Of a stretch of 64,000 nt of DNA, positions 1-8,469 are shown piece after piece. The stretch is from Lysobacteraceae bacterium NML93-0399 (GTDB lineage: Bacteria > Pseudomonadota > Gammaproteobacteria > Xanthomonadales > Xanthomonadaceae), in the NCBI GenBank assembly GCA_002307375.1, contig NTJI01000002.1, positions 186,001 to 250,000 on the forward strand, written 5' to 3'. Below the pieces are notes generated by a model. The model ran no database searches and was not told where the DNA came from. It was given only the letters and a program-made list of their open reading frames with translations. The translations under genes and the position numbers were made by a program. Each line of letters begins with the position of its first letter. The first letter of the stretch is position 1.

Positions 1-439
1 CTCGATCAGTTCGGACTTCATCGTCGGCTTTCCCGGCGAGACCGAGGCCGATTTCGAGAAGACCATGAAGCTGATCGAGGACGTCGGCTTCGACCAGTCG
101 TTCTCCTTCATCTATTCGCGCCGCCCCGGCACGCCGGCCTCGGATCTCGAGGACACGGTGACCGCCGAGGAGAAACACGCGCGCCTGTCGCGCCTGCAGG
201 CGCACATCAATGCGCACGCCGCGGGCATCTCGCAGGCGATGGTCGGCAGCGTGCAGACCGTGCTGGTCGAAGGGCCGTCGCGCAAGGATCCCAACGAGCT
301 GACCGGCAAGACCGAGAACATGCGCTCGGTGAATTTCCCGGCGCCCGCGCGCCTGATCGGGCAGTTCGTGGATGTGGAAATCACCGCCGCGCTGACGAAC
401 TCGCTGCGCGGACGGATCGTGGTGCGCGAAGGCGATTGA
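1..439 (+). CDS. miaB: MiaB tRNA methylthiotransferase, C-terminal part
   Basis: This is the 3' part of a gene that begins before the window; the reading frame starts at base 2. The product is the radical-SAM enzyme that methylthiolates N6-isopentenyladenosine at position 37 of tRNAs. Visible signatures are [17 protein letters not shown] (end of the radical-SAM barrel) and YSRRPGTPA, followed by the C-terminal TRAM domain with [20 protein letters not shown] and a GRIV ending. The catalytic cysteines lie outside the window. About 145 residues are present, roughly a third of the usual 440-480. MiaB followed by PhoH/YbeY is a common proteobacterial order, which supports the call. Confidence 0.95.
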   Translation, partial: SISSDFIVGFPGETEADFEKTMKLIEDVGFDQSFSFIYSRRPGTPASDLEDTVTAEEKHARLSRLQAHINAHAAGISQAMVGSVQTVLVEGPSRKDPNELTGKTENMRSVNFPAPARLIGQFVDVEITAALTNSLRGRIVVREGD

Positions 440-474
440 GGCTTCGTTCCGTCGGGCGGACCGTAAGGACGTAT

Positions 475-561
475 CGTCATTCCCGCGAAGGCGGGGATCC
501 AGCGCCTCTGCTTCGCGTCGGACACTCAAGTCGCTGGATTCCCGCGTTCGCGGGAATGACG
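475..561. repeat. Long inverted repeat with GTCATTCCCGCG arms
   Basis: Two near-perfect 30-base arms face each other: 475-504 (starts cgtcattcccgcg) and 532-561 (ends cgcgggaatgacg), with a 27-base loop. The arms match apart from a few bases in the middle. Repeats with this attcccgcg...cgcgggaat core are a common dispersed extragenic palindrome in many proteobacteria. It lies in the 201-base gap between miaB and phoH and could act as a transcript 3'-end hairpin for miaB. No U-tract follows, so it is not called a terminator. Confidence 0.8.
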
Positions 562-640
562 TCCTCCATACCTGTGGGCGGGGACCTTTTTCGGCACTTC
601 TCCACGTCGACCTACGGCCATCACCACTAGAATCCGCGCC

Positions 641-1636
641 ATGACCAACGCCCTGCCCGAACGCACCTTCCTGCTCGAACCGTCCGATTCCGAGCGCCTG
701 TCCAACCTTGCCGGTCCCTTCGACGGCCACCTGCGGCAGATCGAGTTGCGGCTGGGTGTCGAGATCGCCAACCGCGGCAACATCTTCCGCATCACCGGCC
801 GCGACGAGGCGATGCTCGACCGCACCGAGAAGTTGCTCAAGGCGCTCTACGCAGAGAGCGAGGACACGGTCTTCGACAGCCACGCGATCAACCTGCGCCT
901 GAGTCCGGCCAATGTCGAAGGCGACGACGACGCCTACGTGCCGCAGGAAGTCGCCGTGCGCGTGAAGCGCGGCACGATCCGCGGCCGTGGTCCGAACCAG
1001 GCCAAGTACCTGCACCGGATCACCACCCACGACATCAACTTCGGCATCGGCCCGGCCGGTACCGGCAAGACCTTCCTCGCCGTGGCGATGGCGGTGGAGG
1101 CGCTCAACGAATCCAAGGTGCAGCGCCTGATCCTGGTGCGTCCGGCGGTCGAGGCCGGCGAGAAGCTCGGCTTTCTGCCGGGCGATCTGACCCAGAAGGT
1201 GGACCCCTACCTGCGTCCGCTCTACGACGCCCTCTACGAAATGCTGGGCGTGGAAAAGGTCGCCAAGCTGCTCGAGCGCAACGTCATCGAGATCGCGCCG
1301 CTGGCCTACATGCGCGGCCGCACGCTCAACGATGCCTTCGTGATCCTCGACGAGGCGCAGAACACCACCATCGAGCAGATGAAGATGTTCCTGACCCGTC
1401 TGGGCTTCGGCTCCACCGCGGTCGTGACCGGCGACCTCACACAGATCGATCTGCCCAAGCATGTGAAGTCCGGCCTGCGCGATGCGATCGACGTGCTGCA
1501 CGAGGTCGACGGGGTGAGCTTCACTTTCTTCGAGGCGCGCGACGTCGTGCGCCATCCGCTGGTCGCGCGCATCGTCAATGCCTACGAGCGCCGCGATGCC
1601 AGCGATGCGGCGACCGGCCCGGCGAACCGGCAATGA
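641..1636 (+). CDS. phoH: PhoH family ATPase (YbeZ type)
   Basis: A 331-residue PhoH/YbeZ-like P-loop ATPase, the usual partner of YbeY in RNA metabolism. The N-terminal ~110 residues carry the KH-like region typical of this family. The Walker A motif is GPAGTGKTF (about residues 132-140) and the Walker B is VILDEAQNT (about residues 230-238). Length fits the family (320-350). The last four bases (ATGA) overlap the start of ybeY, so the two are translationally coupled. The start at 641 follows a gap containing an inverted repeat; no strong Shine-Dalgarno sequence is visible. Confidence 0.95.
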   Translation: MTNALPERTFLLEPSDSERLSNLAGPFDGHLRQIELRLGVEIANRGNIFRITGRDEAMLDRTEKLLKALYAESEDTVFDSHAINLRLSPANVEGDDDAYVPQEVAVRVKRGTIRGRGPNQAKYLHRITTHDINFGIGPAGTGKTFLAVAMAVEALNESKVQRLILVRPAVEAGEKLGFLPGDLTQKVDPYLRPLYDALYEMLGVEKVAKLLERNVIEIAPLAYMRGRTLNDAFVILDEAQNTTIEQMKMFLTRLGFGSTAVVTGDLTQIDLPKHVKSGLRDAIDVLHEVDGVSFTFFEARDVVRHPLVARIVNAYERRDASDAATGPANRQ

Positions 1637-2121
1637 CGAAAGGGCCGACACGTCTCGACGTCGCGATCGGCTACGCGATGCCGCGCAAGGGCCTGCCCAG
1701 CGCGGCGAGCTTCCGCAAATGGGCGGCCGCCGCGCTCGAGGGCCGGATTCGCGAAGCGGACCTCGCGATCCGGATTGTCGACGCCGATGAAGGCCGCGCG
1801 CTGAACCGCCATTACCGCGACAAGGACTACGCGACCAACGTGCTGAGCTTCCCGGCCGAGCTGCCCGAAGGTCTGCCCGAGGGCGTGCATCTGCCGCTGC
1901 TCGGGGATCTGGTGATCTGCGCGCCGGTCGTTGCCCGCGAGGCCGCCGAGCAGGGCAAGGCGCTGAATGCGCACTACGCGCACCTCACCGTCCACGGCGT
2001 GCTGCACTTGCTGGGCTGGGACCACGAGGACGACACCGAGGCCGAGGCGATGGAACAGCTGGAACGCGAGATCCTCGCGGCCCTGGGCATCGGCGATCCC
2101 TACGCCGGCGAGGCGCGCTGA
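1633..2121 (+). CDS. ybeY: Endoribonuclease YbeY (rRNA maturation)
   Basis: A 162-residue metal-dependent endoribonuclease needed for 16S rRNA 3'-end maturation and ribosome quality control. The zinc-binding signature [11 protein letters not shown] (consensus HGxLHLxGYDH) lies near residue 120, giving the three histidine ligands. The earlier segment [20 protein letters not shown] (here [18 protein letters not shown]) is also characteristic. The start codon overlaps the phoH stop by four bases. The phoH-ybeY-corC order matches enterobacterial ybeZYX. Confidence 0.96.
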   Translation: MTKGPTRLDVAIGYAMPRKGLPSAASFRKWAAAALEGRIREADLAIRIVDADEGRALNRHYRDKDYATNVLSFPAELPEGLPEGVHLPLLGDLVICAPVVAREAAEQGKALNAHYAHLTVHGVLHLLGWDHEDDTEAEAMEQLEREILAALGIGDPYAGEAR

Positions 2122-2195
2122 CGGGCGCCTGCGCCCGTCCTGATAGACTGCCGCCCAAGGCCCATCCGGGCGATTCGCGATCACAGCACCACGCC

Positions 2196-3065
2196 ATGTC
2201 CGAGGACGACAGTCGACCTTCCCCCGCACCCGAACCCCAGGAGCGCCGCCGCGGCTGGCTCGAACGCCTGAGTTCGGCGATTTCCGGCGAACCGAGCAAC
2301 CGCGAGGATCTCGTCGAACTGCTCCGTGACACCCATGCCGACGGCCTCATCGACGCCGACACCCTGCGCATGTTCGAAGGCGCACTGGGCATTTCCAGCA
2401 AGACCGTCGGCGATGTGATGGTGCCGCGCGCGCAGATGGTCGCGCTGCCGGCCGACGCCAAGTTTCTCGACCTGATGAAGCAGGTGGTCGAATCGGGACA
2501 TTCGCGCTTCCCGGTGCACGGCGAGGACAAGGACGAGATCCTGGGCATCCTGCTGGCCAAGGATCTGCTGCGTGGTGTGGTCGCCGACAACGGGCCGGGT
2601 TCGATCCACGAACTGTTGCGCCCGGCGGTACTGATTCCCGAGTCGAAGAAGCTCAACGTGCTGCTGCGTGAGTTCCGCCTGTCGCGCAACCACATGGCGA
2701 TCGTCATCGACGAGTACGGCGGCGTGGCGGGGCTCGTCACCATCGAGGACGTGCTGGAGGAAATCGTCGGTGAGATCGACGACGAGCACGACGATGCCGA
2801 AGACCCCAATGCGCTCATCGCCGCCCAGGCCGACGGCCAGTTCGCGGTCAGCGCGCTGACGCCGATCGCCGACTTCAACGAGCGCTTCGGTTCGGATTTC
2901 GACGATGCCGAATACGACACCATCGGCGGCGTGATCATCGGCGCGATCGGCCACCTGCCCGAGGTCGGCGAGGAGCTCACGCTGGGCCGCTTCGCCTTCC
3001 GCGTCACCGACGCCGACTCGCGACGTCTGCACGCGCTGCACGTCAGCGTGCATGCCGACGCCTGA
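2196..3065 (+). CDS. corC: CorC/HlyC-type CBS-domain protein
   Basis: A 289-residue soluble protein with a CBS pair (about residues 65-190: VMVPRAQMVALP, HSRFPVHGEDKDEILGILLAKDLL, NHMAIVIDEYGGVAGLVTIEDVLEEIVGEI) followed by the CorC/HlyC C-terminal domain (about 205-285; YDTIGGVIIGAIGHLPEVGE). This family is associated with magnesium/cobalt efflux, although the E. coli orthologue YbeX is also linked to ribosome metabolism. It starts 74 bases after ybeY, and the next gene begins inside its last five codons, so it is part of the phoH-ybeY operon. Confidence 0.94.
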   Translation: MSEDDSRPSPAPEPQERRRGWLERLSSAISGEPSNREDLVELLRDTHADGLIDADTLRMFEGALGISSKTVGDVMVPRAQMVALPADAKFLDLMKQVVESGHSRFPVHGEDKDEILGILLAKDLLRGVVADNGPGSIHELLRPAVLIPESKKLNVLLREFRLSRNHMAIVIDEYGGVAGLVTIEDVLEEIVGEIDDEHDDAEDPNALIAAQADGQFAVSALTPIADFNERFGSDFDDAEYDTIGGVIIGAIGHLPEVGEELTLGRFAFRVTDADSRRLHALHVSVHADA

Positions 3066-4266
3066 CCGCCCGACGCCTGCGCGCGTGTTCGCACGTGCGC
3101 TGATGCTCGTGCTGCTGTGCCTGGCGTGGCCGCTCGTCGCGCTGGCGCAGGACGCTGACGTTCCGCGCATCGGCGTGGCGACGATGCAGCCGGGCGACGT
3201 GTTCTTCGAGCGCTTCGGACACAACGCCCTGGTCGTCGACGACCCGGCCGAACCCGGGCCGCTGTCGTACAACTACGGGTTCTTCGACCCCACCGAGCCC
3301 GACTTCGTCCCGCGCTTCATCCGCGGCGACATGCGCTACATGCTCGCCGCGCTGCCGCTGGCCGAGGATCTGGCCTACTACCGCCAGGTAGGCCGCGGCG
3401 TGTCGATCCAGTGGCTCGATCTCGCCCCCGCGCAGGCGCGCGGTCTCGCTGCGGCACTGGCCGAGAACGCCAGGCCCGAGAACGCGCACTACCGCTACGA
3501 CTACTTCACCGACAACTGCTCCACGCGCGTGCGCGACGCGATCGACACCGCGCTCGGTGGCGCGCTGCGCAACCAGCTGCAAGGACGCTCACGCGGCAAT
3601 ACCTACCGCGGCGATGCGGTGCGCCTGGCCTCGCCCGCGCCGTGGATGTGGCTCGGCTTCGACATCGGTCTGGGCCCGGCGGCCGACCGCCCGAACGCAC
3701 TGTGGGACGACGCCTTCGTGCCGATGCGGCTGGCCGACGCCCTGCGCGGCGTGCGCAACACCGAAGGCCGCCCTCTGGTGTCCGGCGAACAGGTCATCGT
3801 GCCGCACGCGCAGGCGCCCGAACCGCCCGAACGCGCGCGCCTGCTGTGGCCGTGGCTCGTTGCCGGTCTCGCACTCGGCGTGGCCGTCCTCGTCGCCGGA
3901 CGCATTGCCCCGCGCGTGCTCGCCGGCGTCGCCCTGCCCTTCTGGACGGTCATTGCCCTGCTCGGCGGCGTGATGCTGTTCCTGTGGCTGGGCTCGGCGC
4001 ACGTCTTCGCCTGGCACAACCACAACCTGCTGCTGTTCAACCCATTGTGCCTGCTGCTGCTGCCGGGCGGCTGGCGCATCGCGCGCGGGCGCGCACCCGG
4101 CCGGCTGTTCGCCTGGATCCTGGCGGGCGTCGTCGCCTGCGGCGTGGTCGCGCTGTTCCTGCACTGGCTGCCGGTGCTGCCACAACGCAACGCCGCCTGG
4201 CTCGCACTGCTGATGCCGATCCACGTCGCGCTGCTGTTCGCGCTGCGTAGCAAGCGCGCCCTGTAG
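3052..4266 (+). CDS. Lnb/DUF4105-like periplasmic and transmembrane protein at the lnt position
   Basis: A 404-residue protein. It has an N-terminal signal/anchor (about residues 12-32), a periplasmic DUF4105 domain (now named the Lnb N-terminal periplasmic domain; about 37-190) and a C-terminal part with several hydrophobic segments (about 265-400). Conserved motifs are GDVFFERFGHNAL (His57), NYGFFD and YDYFTDNCSTRVRDAI (Cys156), which resemble the His/Cys pair of NlpC/P60-like enzymes. Family knowledge: Lnb is the lipoprotein N-acyltransferase of Bacteroides. Its start overlaps corC by 14 bases, exactly where enterobacteria carry lnt. Function as a lipoprotein acyltransferase is inference. 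The stop codon TAG lies inside the GTAG of the adjoining REP element (4262-4284). Confidence 0.75.
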   Translation: MPTPDRPTPARVFARALMLVLLCLAWPLVALAQDADVPRIGVATMQPGDVFFERFGHNALVVDDPAEPGPLSYNYGFFDPTEPDFVPRFIRGDMRYMLAALPLAEDLAYYRQVGRGVSIQWLDLAPAQARGLAAALAENARPENAHYRYDYFTDNCSTRVRDAIDTALGGALRNQLQGRSRGNTYRGDAVRLASPAPWMWLGFDIGLGPAADRPNALWDDAFVPMRLADALRGVRNTEGRPLVSGEQVIVPHAQAPEPPERARLLWPWLVAGLALGVAVLVAGRIAPRVLAGVALPFWTVIALLGGVMLFLWLGSAHVFAWHNHNLLLFNPLCLLLLPGGWRIARGRAPGRLFAWILAGVVACGVVALFLHWLPVLPQRNAAWLALLMPIHVALLFALRSKRAL

Positions 4267-4424
4267 GAGCGCGCTGGCGCGCGAGACGCTTTGCCGACAG
4301 CGTCTCGGCACCCATCGCTATCCCGACGATAGTTGGCGCGGTACTCGCACCTTCGCTGCGATCGGCCATGCGGCGGCTTCCCGGGTTTCCGGCACGGTCC
4401 ATCGCGCGCAAGCGCGCTCCTACA
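4262..4424. repeat. REP pair (REPIN) with GTAG foot
   Basis: Inverted copies of the dispersed palindrome tgtaggagcgcgcttgcgcgcga occur at 4262-4284 (plus, with one base change) and 4402-4424 (minus). GTAG followed by a GC-rich hairpin is the hallmark of REP elements mobilised by RAYT transposases. A smaller inverted repeat (gagacgct/agcgtctc, 4283-4290 and 4299-4306) lies between the arms. The plus copy contains the stop codon of the preceding gene. Confidence 0.85.
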
Positions 4425-4530
4425 TGGGAGGCGGCGCGGCTGCATACGTATGCGCGCCGATCCGATCGAAACCGCGTGCCAGAATCGGGTCGACTTTCGC
4501 GAGCGAACGCGTCTGGGAGGGCGCCGCACG

Positions 4531-6570
4531 ATGTCGAACCGTCTCGTCTGGCTGGCCGTGTCGATGACCGCGCTGCTCCCGCTCGCAGCGCTCTGCGCCG
4601 AACCGCGCACCACCGCGCGCATCGCCTCGCCCGACGCGCGCATCGCGGTCGAGGTCACCACCGACAACGATGGCCGCGCCAGTTATGCCGTGAGCCGCGA
4701 TGGCCGCCCGGTCGTCGCGCCGTCGCGGCTGGGGATGATGTTCACCGACACGCGCAAGTTCGAACGCAATCTTGCGATCGTCGACCAGCGTACGCGCAGT
4801 CACGACGAACGCTGGGAACTGCCCTGGGGCGAGCGCCGGCACATGCGCGACCACCACAACGAACTGCGGGTGACGCTGGCCGAAACCAGCGGAACGAAGC
4901 GCCGTTTCGACGTGGTGTTCCGCGTGTTCGACGACGGCGTCGGCTTCCGTTACGACATTCCGACGCAGGCGGGGCTCGAACGTCTGTCGATCGCCGAGGA
5001 ACTGACGGAATTCGACCTCGCCGATCCGGCGACCGCCTGGTGGATTCCCGCGTTCGAATGGAACCGCGAGGAATATATCTATCACCGCACACCGGTCGAG
5101 GAAGTCGGTCAGGCGCAGACGCCGATCACCCTGCGCACGGACGCGGGTCTGCATGTCTCGATCCACGAGGCCGCGCTGGTCGACTACTCGGGGATGAACC
5201 TCGCGCGCGTCGACGGCCGTCGCTTCAAGGCTGCGCTCACGCCCGGCATCGGCATGGCCAAGGTCGAAGTGGCCACCCCGTTCACGACGCCATGGCGGAC
5301 GATCCAGATCGGCGAGCGCGCGGGCGATCTTGTCGAATCGCAGCTGATCCTCAACCTCAACGCGCCCAACGCGCTCGGCGACGTGTCGTGGATCCGGCCG
5401 ATGAAGTACGTCGGCATCTGGTGGGAAATGCACCTCGACCGCAAGACCTGGGCCTCGGGACCGAAGCACGGCGCGACCACCAATCATGCGCTGCGCTACA
5501 TCGATTTCGCCGCCGCCAATGGCTTCGGCGGCGTGCTGGTCGAAGGCTGGAACGTCGGCTGGGATGGCGACTGGTTCGGCAACGGCGAGACCTTCAGCTT
5601 CACCCGGCCCTACCCCGACTTCGATCTCGAAGCCGTCACACGGCACGCGCGCGAGAAAGGCGTGACGCTGATCGGCCATCACGAGACGTCCGGGCATGCG
5701 GCGCATTACGAGGCGCAGCTGGAGGATGCGATGGCGCTGTACGGCCGGCTCGGCGTGCAGGCGGTCAAGACCGGCTACGTCGCCGATGCCGGTCAGGCCA
5801 AGGTGCTGGGCGGCGACGGCGCCCTGCACTACGCCTGGCACGAGGGCCAGGCGATGGTCCGCCATCACCAGAAAGTCGTGGAGACCGCGGCGAAACACCG
5901 CATCACGGTCAATCCGCACGAGCCGGTCAAGGACACCGGCCTGCGCCGCACATACCCGAATCTGGTCACCCGCGAGGGCGCGCGTGGCATGGAATACAAC
6001 GCCTGGGGCCAGCCGGGCAATCCGCCCGAACACGAGGCGACGCTGGTCTACACGCGCCTGCTCGCTGGGCCAATGGACTTCACGCCCGGCATCTTCGGCA
6101 TGGACACCAAGTCCGGCACGCCGATGGCGACCACGATCGGCAAGCAGCTGGCGCTGTACGTGGTGATCCACAGCCCGCTGCAGATGGCGGCAGACCTGCT
6201 CGAACACTACGAGTCGCGCCCCGATGCCTTCCAGTTCATTCGCGACGTGCCGGTCGACTGGGACGACACGCGTGCAGTCGCCGGTGAGGTCGGCGAGTTC
6301 GCGGTGATCGCGCGGCGCGCGCGTGGCGGCGACGACTGGTATCTCGGCGCGGTCACCGACGACAGCGCGCGCGAGGTGCCGGTTCCGCTGGATTTTCTCG
6401 AACCGGGGCGCCGCTACACCGCGCAGATCTATCGCGACGGCGATGGCGCCGATTGGCGCACCGATCCGCGCAGCCTCGTGATCGAGTCACGCGAGGTTGG
6501 CACGGATGACACGCTGACGCTGACGATGGCGTCGGGCGGTGGACAAGCGATCCGCTTCGTCGCGCAGTGA
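4531..6570 (+). CDS. GH97 family alpha-glucosidase-like glycoside hydrolase
   Basis: A 679-residue secreted or periplasmic enzyme with a signal peptide (MSNRLVWLAVSMTALLPLAALCA). An N-terminal beta-sandwich is followed by a TIM barrel and a C-terminal beta domain. Five glutamates sit where SusB of Bacteroides has its catalytic and calcium-binding set: E338 in VEGWN, E385 in GHHETS, E464 in HEPVK, and E482 and E488 in REGARGMEYN. The 464/482/488 spacing equals 508/526/532 in SusB, pointing to the calcium-dependent inverting subgroup. The start at 4531 was chosen because ggagg lies 11 bases upstream and a signal peptide follows; an upstream in-frame start would add 66 residues of translated intergenic and REP sequence. 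Confidence 0.93.
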   Translation: MSNRLVWLAVSMTALLPLAALCAEPRTTARIASPDARIAVEVTTDNDGRASYAVSRDGRPVVAPSRLGMMFTDTRKFERNLAIVDQRTRSHDERWELPWGERRHMRDHHNELRVTLAETSGTKRRFDVVFRVFDDGVGFRYDIPTQAGLERLSIAEELTEFDLADPATAWWIPAFEWNREEYIYHRTPVEEVGQAQTPITLRTDAGLHVSIHEAALVDYSGMNLARVDGRRFKAALTPGIGMAKVEVATPFTTPWRTIQIGERAGDLVESQLILNLNAPNALGDVSWIRPMKYVGIWWEMHLDRKTWASGPKHGATTNHALRYIDFAAANGFGGVLVEGWNVGWDGDWFGNGETFSFTRPYPDFDLEAVTRHAREKGVTLIGHHETSGHAAHYEAQLEDAMALYGRLGVQAVKTGYVADAGQAKVLGGDGALHYAWHEGQAMVRHHQKVVETAAKHRITVNPHEPVKDTGLRRTYPNLVTREGARGMEYNAWGQPGNPPEHEATLVYTRLLAGPMDFTPGIFGMDTKSGTPMATTIGKQLALYVVIHSPLQMAADLLEHYESRPDAFQFIRDVPVDWDDTRAVAGEVGEFAVIARRARGGDDWYLGAVTDDSAREVPVPLDFLEPGRRYTAQIYRDGDGADWRTDPRSLVIESREVGTDDTLTLTMASGGGQAIRFVAQ

Positions 6571-6573
6571 TCC

Positions 6574-6642
6574 GTACGCGCGCGTTCGCGCGCGATCGCG
6601 CTCCCCGTGCAACGCCCTGTCGCGCGCGAGCGCGCTCCTACA
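6574..6642. repeat. Degenerate REPIN between GH97 gene and corA
   Basis: A good minus-oriented REP (tcgcgcgcgagcgcgctcctaca) lies at 6620-6642. A decayed plus copy (gtacgcgcgcgttcgcgcgcga) lies at about 6574-6595, immediately after the GH97 stop codon. The pair spans 69 bases, the same size as the other REPINs in this window. Confidence 0.7.
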
Positions 6643-6691
6643 CCAAGCACCGGCGCTTGTCGTGCACCTTGCGCTGGCGGACGATGGCGCA

Positions 6692-7705
6692 ATGAACACC
6701 CCCTCCCCGATCGCGATGCCGTCGCCGTCCAATCCCGCCTGCGTGGTCAACTGTGCGGCCTATGGCCCCGAGGGCAAGCGCGAGATCCTGCTCGCGGACA
6801 TCAGCGACGTACTCGGGGTCGACGACGGCAGCTTCGTGTGGATCGGACTGTACGAGCCCGGCGAAGACGTGCTGGCGCGACTGCAGGACGAGTTCGGCCT
6901 GCACGATCTGGCGGTCGAGGACGCGCGCAAGGCGCATCAGAGGCCGAAGATCGAAGCCTATGGCGACTCTCTGTTCATCGTCGCCAATACCGCGCAGGCC
7001 ATCGACGAGCACATCGCCTACGGCGAGACCCACATTTTTCTCGGCGCGCGCTATCTGGTGACCGTGCGTCATGGCGCTTCGCTGTCCTATGCGCCGGCGC
7101 GCCAGCGCATCGAGCGCGAACCGGACCTGCTGGCGATGGGCGCATCCGCGGCGCTGTACGCCGTGCTCGATGCGATCGTCGACAACTATCTGCCGATCGT
7201 CGACGACTTCAAAACCACGCTTAACGCGCTGGAGCAGGACATCGTCAGCGAGCAGTTCCACCGCGGCATCGTGATCCGGCTCTATCAGCTCAAGCGCGAG
7301 CTCACCTACATGCGTGTCGCCGTGACGCCGCTGCAGGACGTGCTCTCGCAACTGGTCCGCAGCAGCAGCCCGCTGATTCCGGCCGAGGCGCGGCTTTACA
7401 TCCGCGACGTGCTCGACCATTCGGTGCGCATCAACGAAACCATCGACGCGATCCGCGACATGCTCGGCACCGCGCTGGGCGTGAACCAGGCCCTGGTGAC
7501 GCTGACCCAGGGCGAGATCGTCAAGAAACTCGGCGCCTGGGCCGCCCTGCTCGCCGCGCCCACGCTGATCACCAGCTGGTACGGCATGAACTTCCACGGC
7601 ATGCCCGAGCTCGACCAGCGCTTCGCCTACCCGGTGCTGATCGGCACCGTGGCGGTGGTGATGGTCGTGCTCTACCGGATGTTCAAGAAGGCGCGCTGGC
7701 TCTGA
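6692..7705 (+). CDS. corA: CorA family divalent cation transporter
   Basis: A 337-residue inner-membrane channel for magnesium and related divalent cations. The large cytoplasmic N-terminal domain ends in the long stalk helix. Two C-terminal transmembrane helices follow, the first capped by the family selectivity motif YGMNFHGMPELD and the second near VLIGTVAVVMVVLYRMF. The usual basic C-terminus (KKARWL) is present. The start at 6692 (MNTPSPIAM) is preferred because 51 more residues would be translated from intergenic and REP sequence. It is convergent with the exoD-like gene across a REPIN. Confidence 0.94.
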   Translation: MNTPSPIAMPSPSNPACVVNCAAYGPEGKREILLADISDVLGVDDGSFVWIGLYEPGEDVLARLQDEFGLHDLAVEDARKAHQRPKIEAYGDSLFIVANTAQAIDEHIAYGETHIFLGARYLVTVRHGASLSYAPARQRIEREPDLLAMGASAALYAVLDAIVDNYLPIVDDFKTTLNALEQDIVSEQFHRGIVIRLYQLKRELTYMRVAVTPLQDVLSQLVRSSSPLIPAEARLYIRDVLDHSVRINETIDAIRDMLGTALGVNQALVTLTQGEIVKKLGAWAALLAAPTLITSWYGMNFHGMPELDQRFAYPVLIGTVAVVMVVLYRMFKKARWL

Positions 7706-7714
7706 CCCGTTCGC

Positions 7715-7783
7715 TGTAGGAGCGCGCTTGCGCGCGAAGGCGTTTCCCAGGAGAGCCCTTTCGCGCGCAAGCGCGCTCCTACA
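7715..7783. repeat. REPIN between convergent corA and exoD-like genes
   Basis: A perfect inverted REP pair: tgtaggagcgcgcttgcgcgcga at 7715-7737 (plus) and its complement at 7761-7783 (minus), with a 23-base spacer. It fills almost the whole gap between the two convergent genes. The GTAG of the minus copy provides the stop codon (7779-7781) of the gene read on the minus strand. Confidence 0.92.
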
Positions 7784-8426
7784 GGAAATCAGGCGGCCAG
7801 AAGCGCACGAACAGCTCGCGGATCGCCAGGCCGCCGCCGCCGATCAGGATGGCGAAGTAGATCATCGTCAGCACGTTGGCGACGTGCCCCAGCAGCACCA
7901 TCAGGCCGTCGCGCTGCAACAGGCCGATCGCCAGACACATCAGCGCGACGCCGGGGATGGTGTTGCTGAAGGGAATGAAGCCGAACGGCGCCATCAGCAG
8001 TACCGCGCCGAGGATCAGCGCGCCATCGTTGACGATGCCGACCGCGCGGCCCTCGGTCAGCTTCGACAGCCGTCCCGGCCGCGTGATGCGCTCGAGTCGA
8101 CGCACCCAGGTCAGACCGGTGTCCAGTGCACCGCGCAGACGGCCTGCAGGCACACTGCGACGGCGCACCGCGCCGGGCAGCCACAGGGCGCGTCCGGACA
8201 GACGGGCGATGCCCACCAGCACGATCACCGCACCGAACACCGTGCTCACGCCCGGAATCGATACCGGAATCAAGAACACCAGCGTGAGCAGGATCACCAG
8301 CAGCAGCATGCCCTGCGTGCCGAGCGCGTCGACCAGGGGCCCGAGCTCCACGTCGCCGTCGGGCAGACGCGCGATCAGCGATTGGAGCTGGTCGCGCAGC
8401 GAGGCGTCGTGGGCATCGTTCGACAC
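7779..8426 (-). CDS. ExoD family membrane protein
   Basis: A 215-residue integral membrane protein of the ExoD family, first described for exopolysaccharide synthesis in rhizobia; its biochemical role is unknown. A cytoplasmic N-terminal segment (LPDGDVELGPLVDALG) is followed by hydrophobic blocks at about residues 40-75 (LLLVILLTLVFLIPVSIPGVSTVFG) and 135-205 (LILGAVLLMAPFGFIPFSNTIPG, LTMIYFAILIGGG). The duplicated IPVSIPG / FIPFSNTIPG pattern is typical. The C-terminus FWPPDFL is set by a stop codon lying within a REP element. It follows the arsA-like gene by 43 bases. Confidence 0.85.
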   Translation of the reverse strand: MSNDAHDASLRDQLQSLIARLPDGDVELGPLVDALGTQGMLLLVILLTLVFLIPVSIPGVSTVFGAVIVLVGIARLSGRALWLPGAVRRRSVPAGRLRGALDTGLTWVRRLERITRPGRLSKLTEGRAVGIVNDGALILGAVLLMAPFGFIPFSNTIPGVALMCLAIGLLQRDGLMVLLGHVANVLTMIYFAILIGGGGLAIRELFVRFWPPDFL

Positions 8427-8469
8427 GGAGGTCCGTCAAGGCGGCGCAACAGGCGCCGGCACGCGGGGA

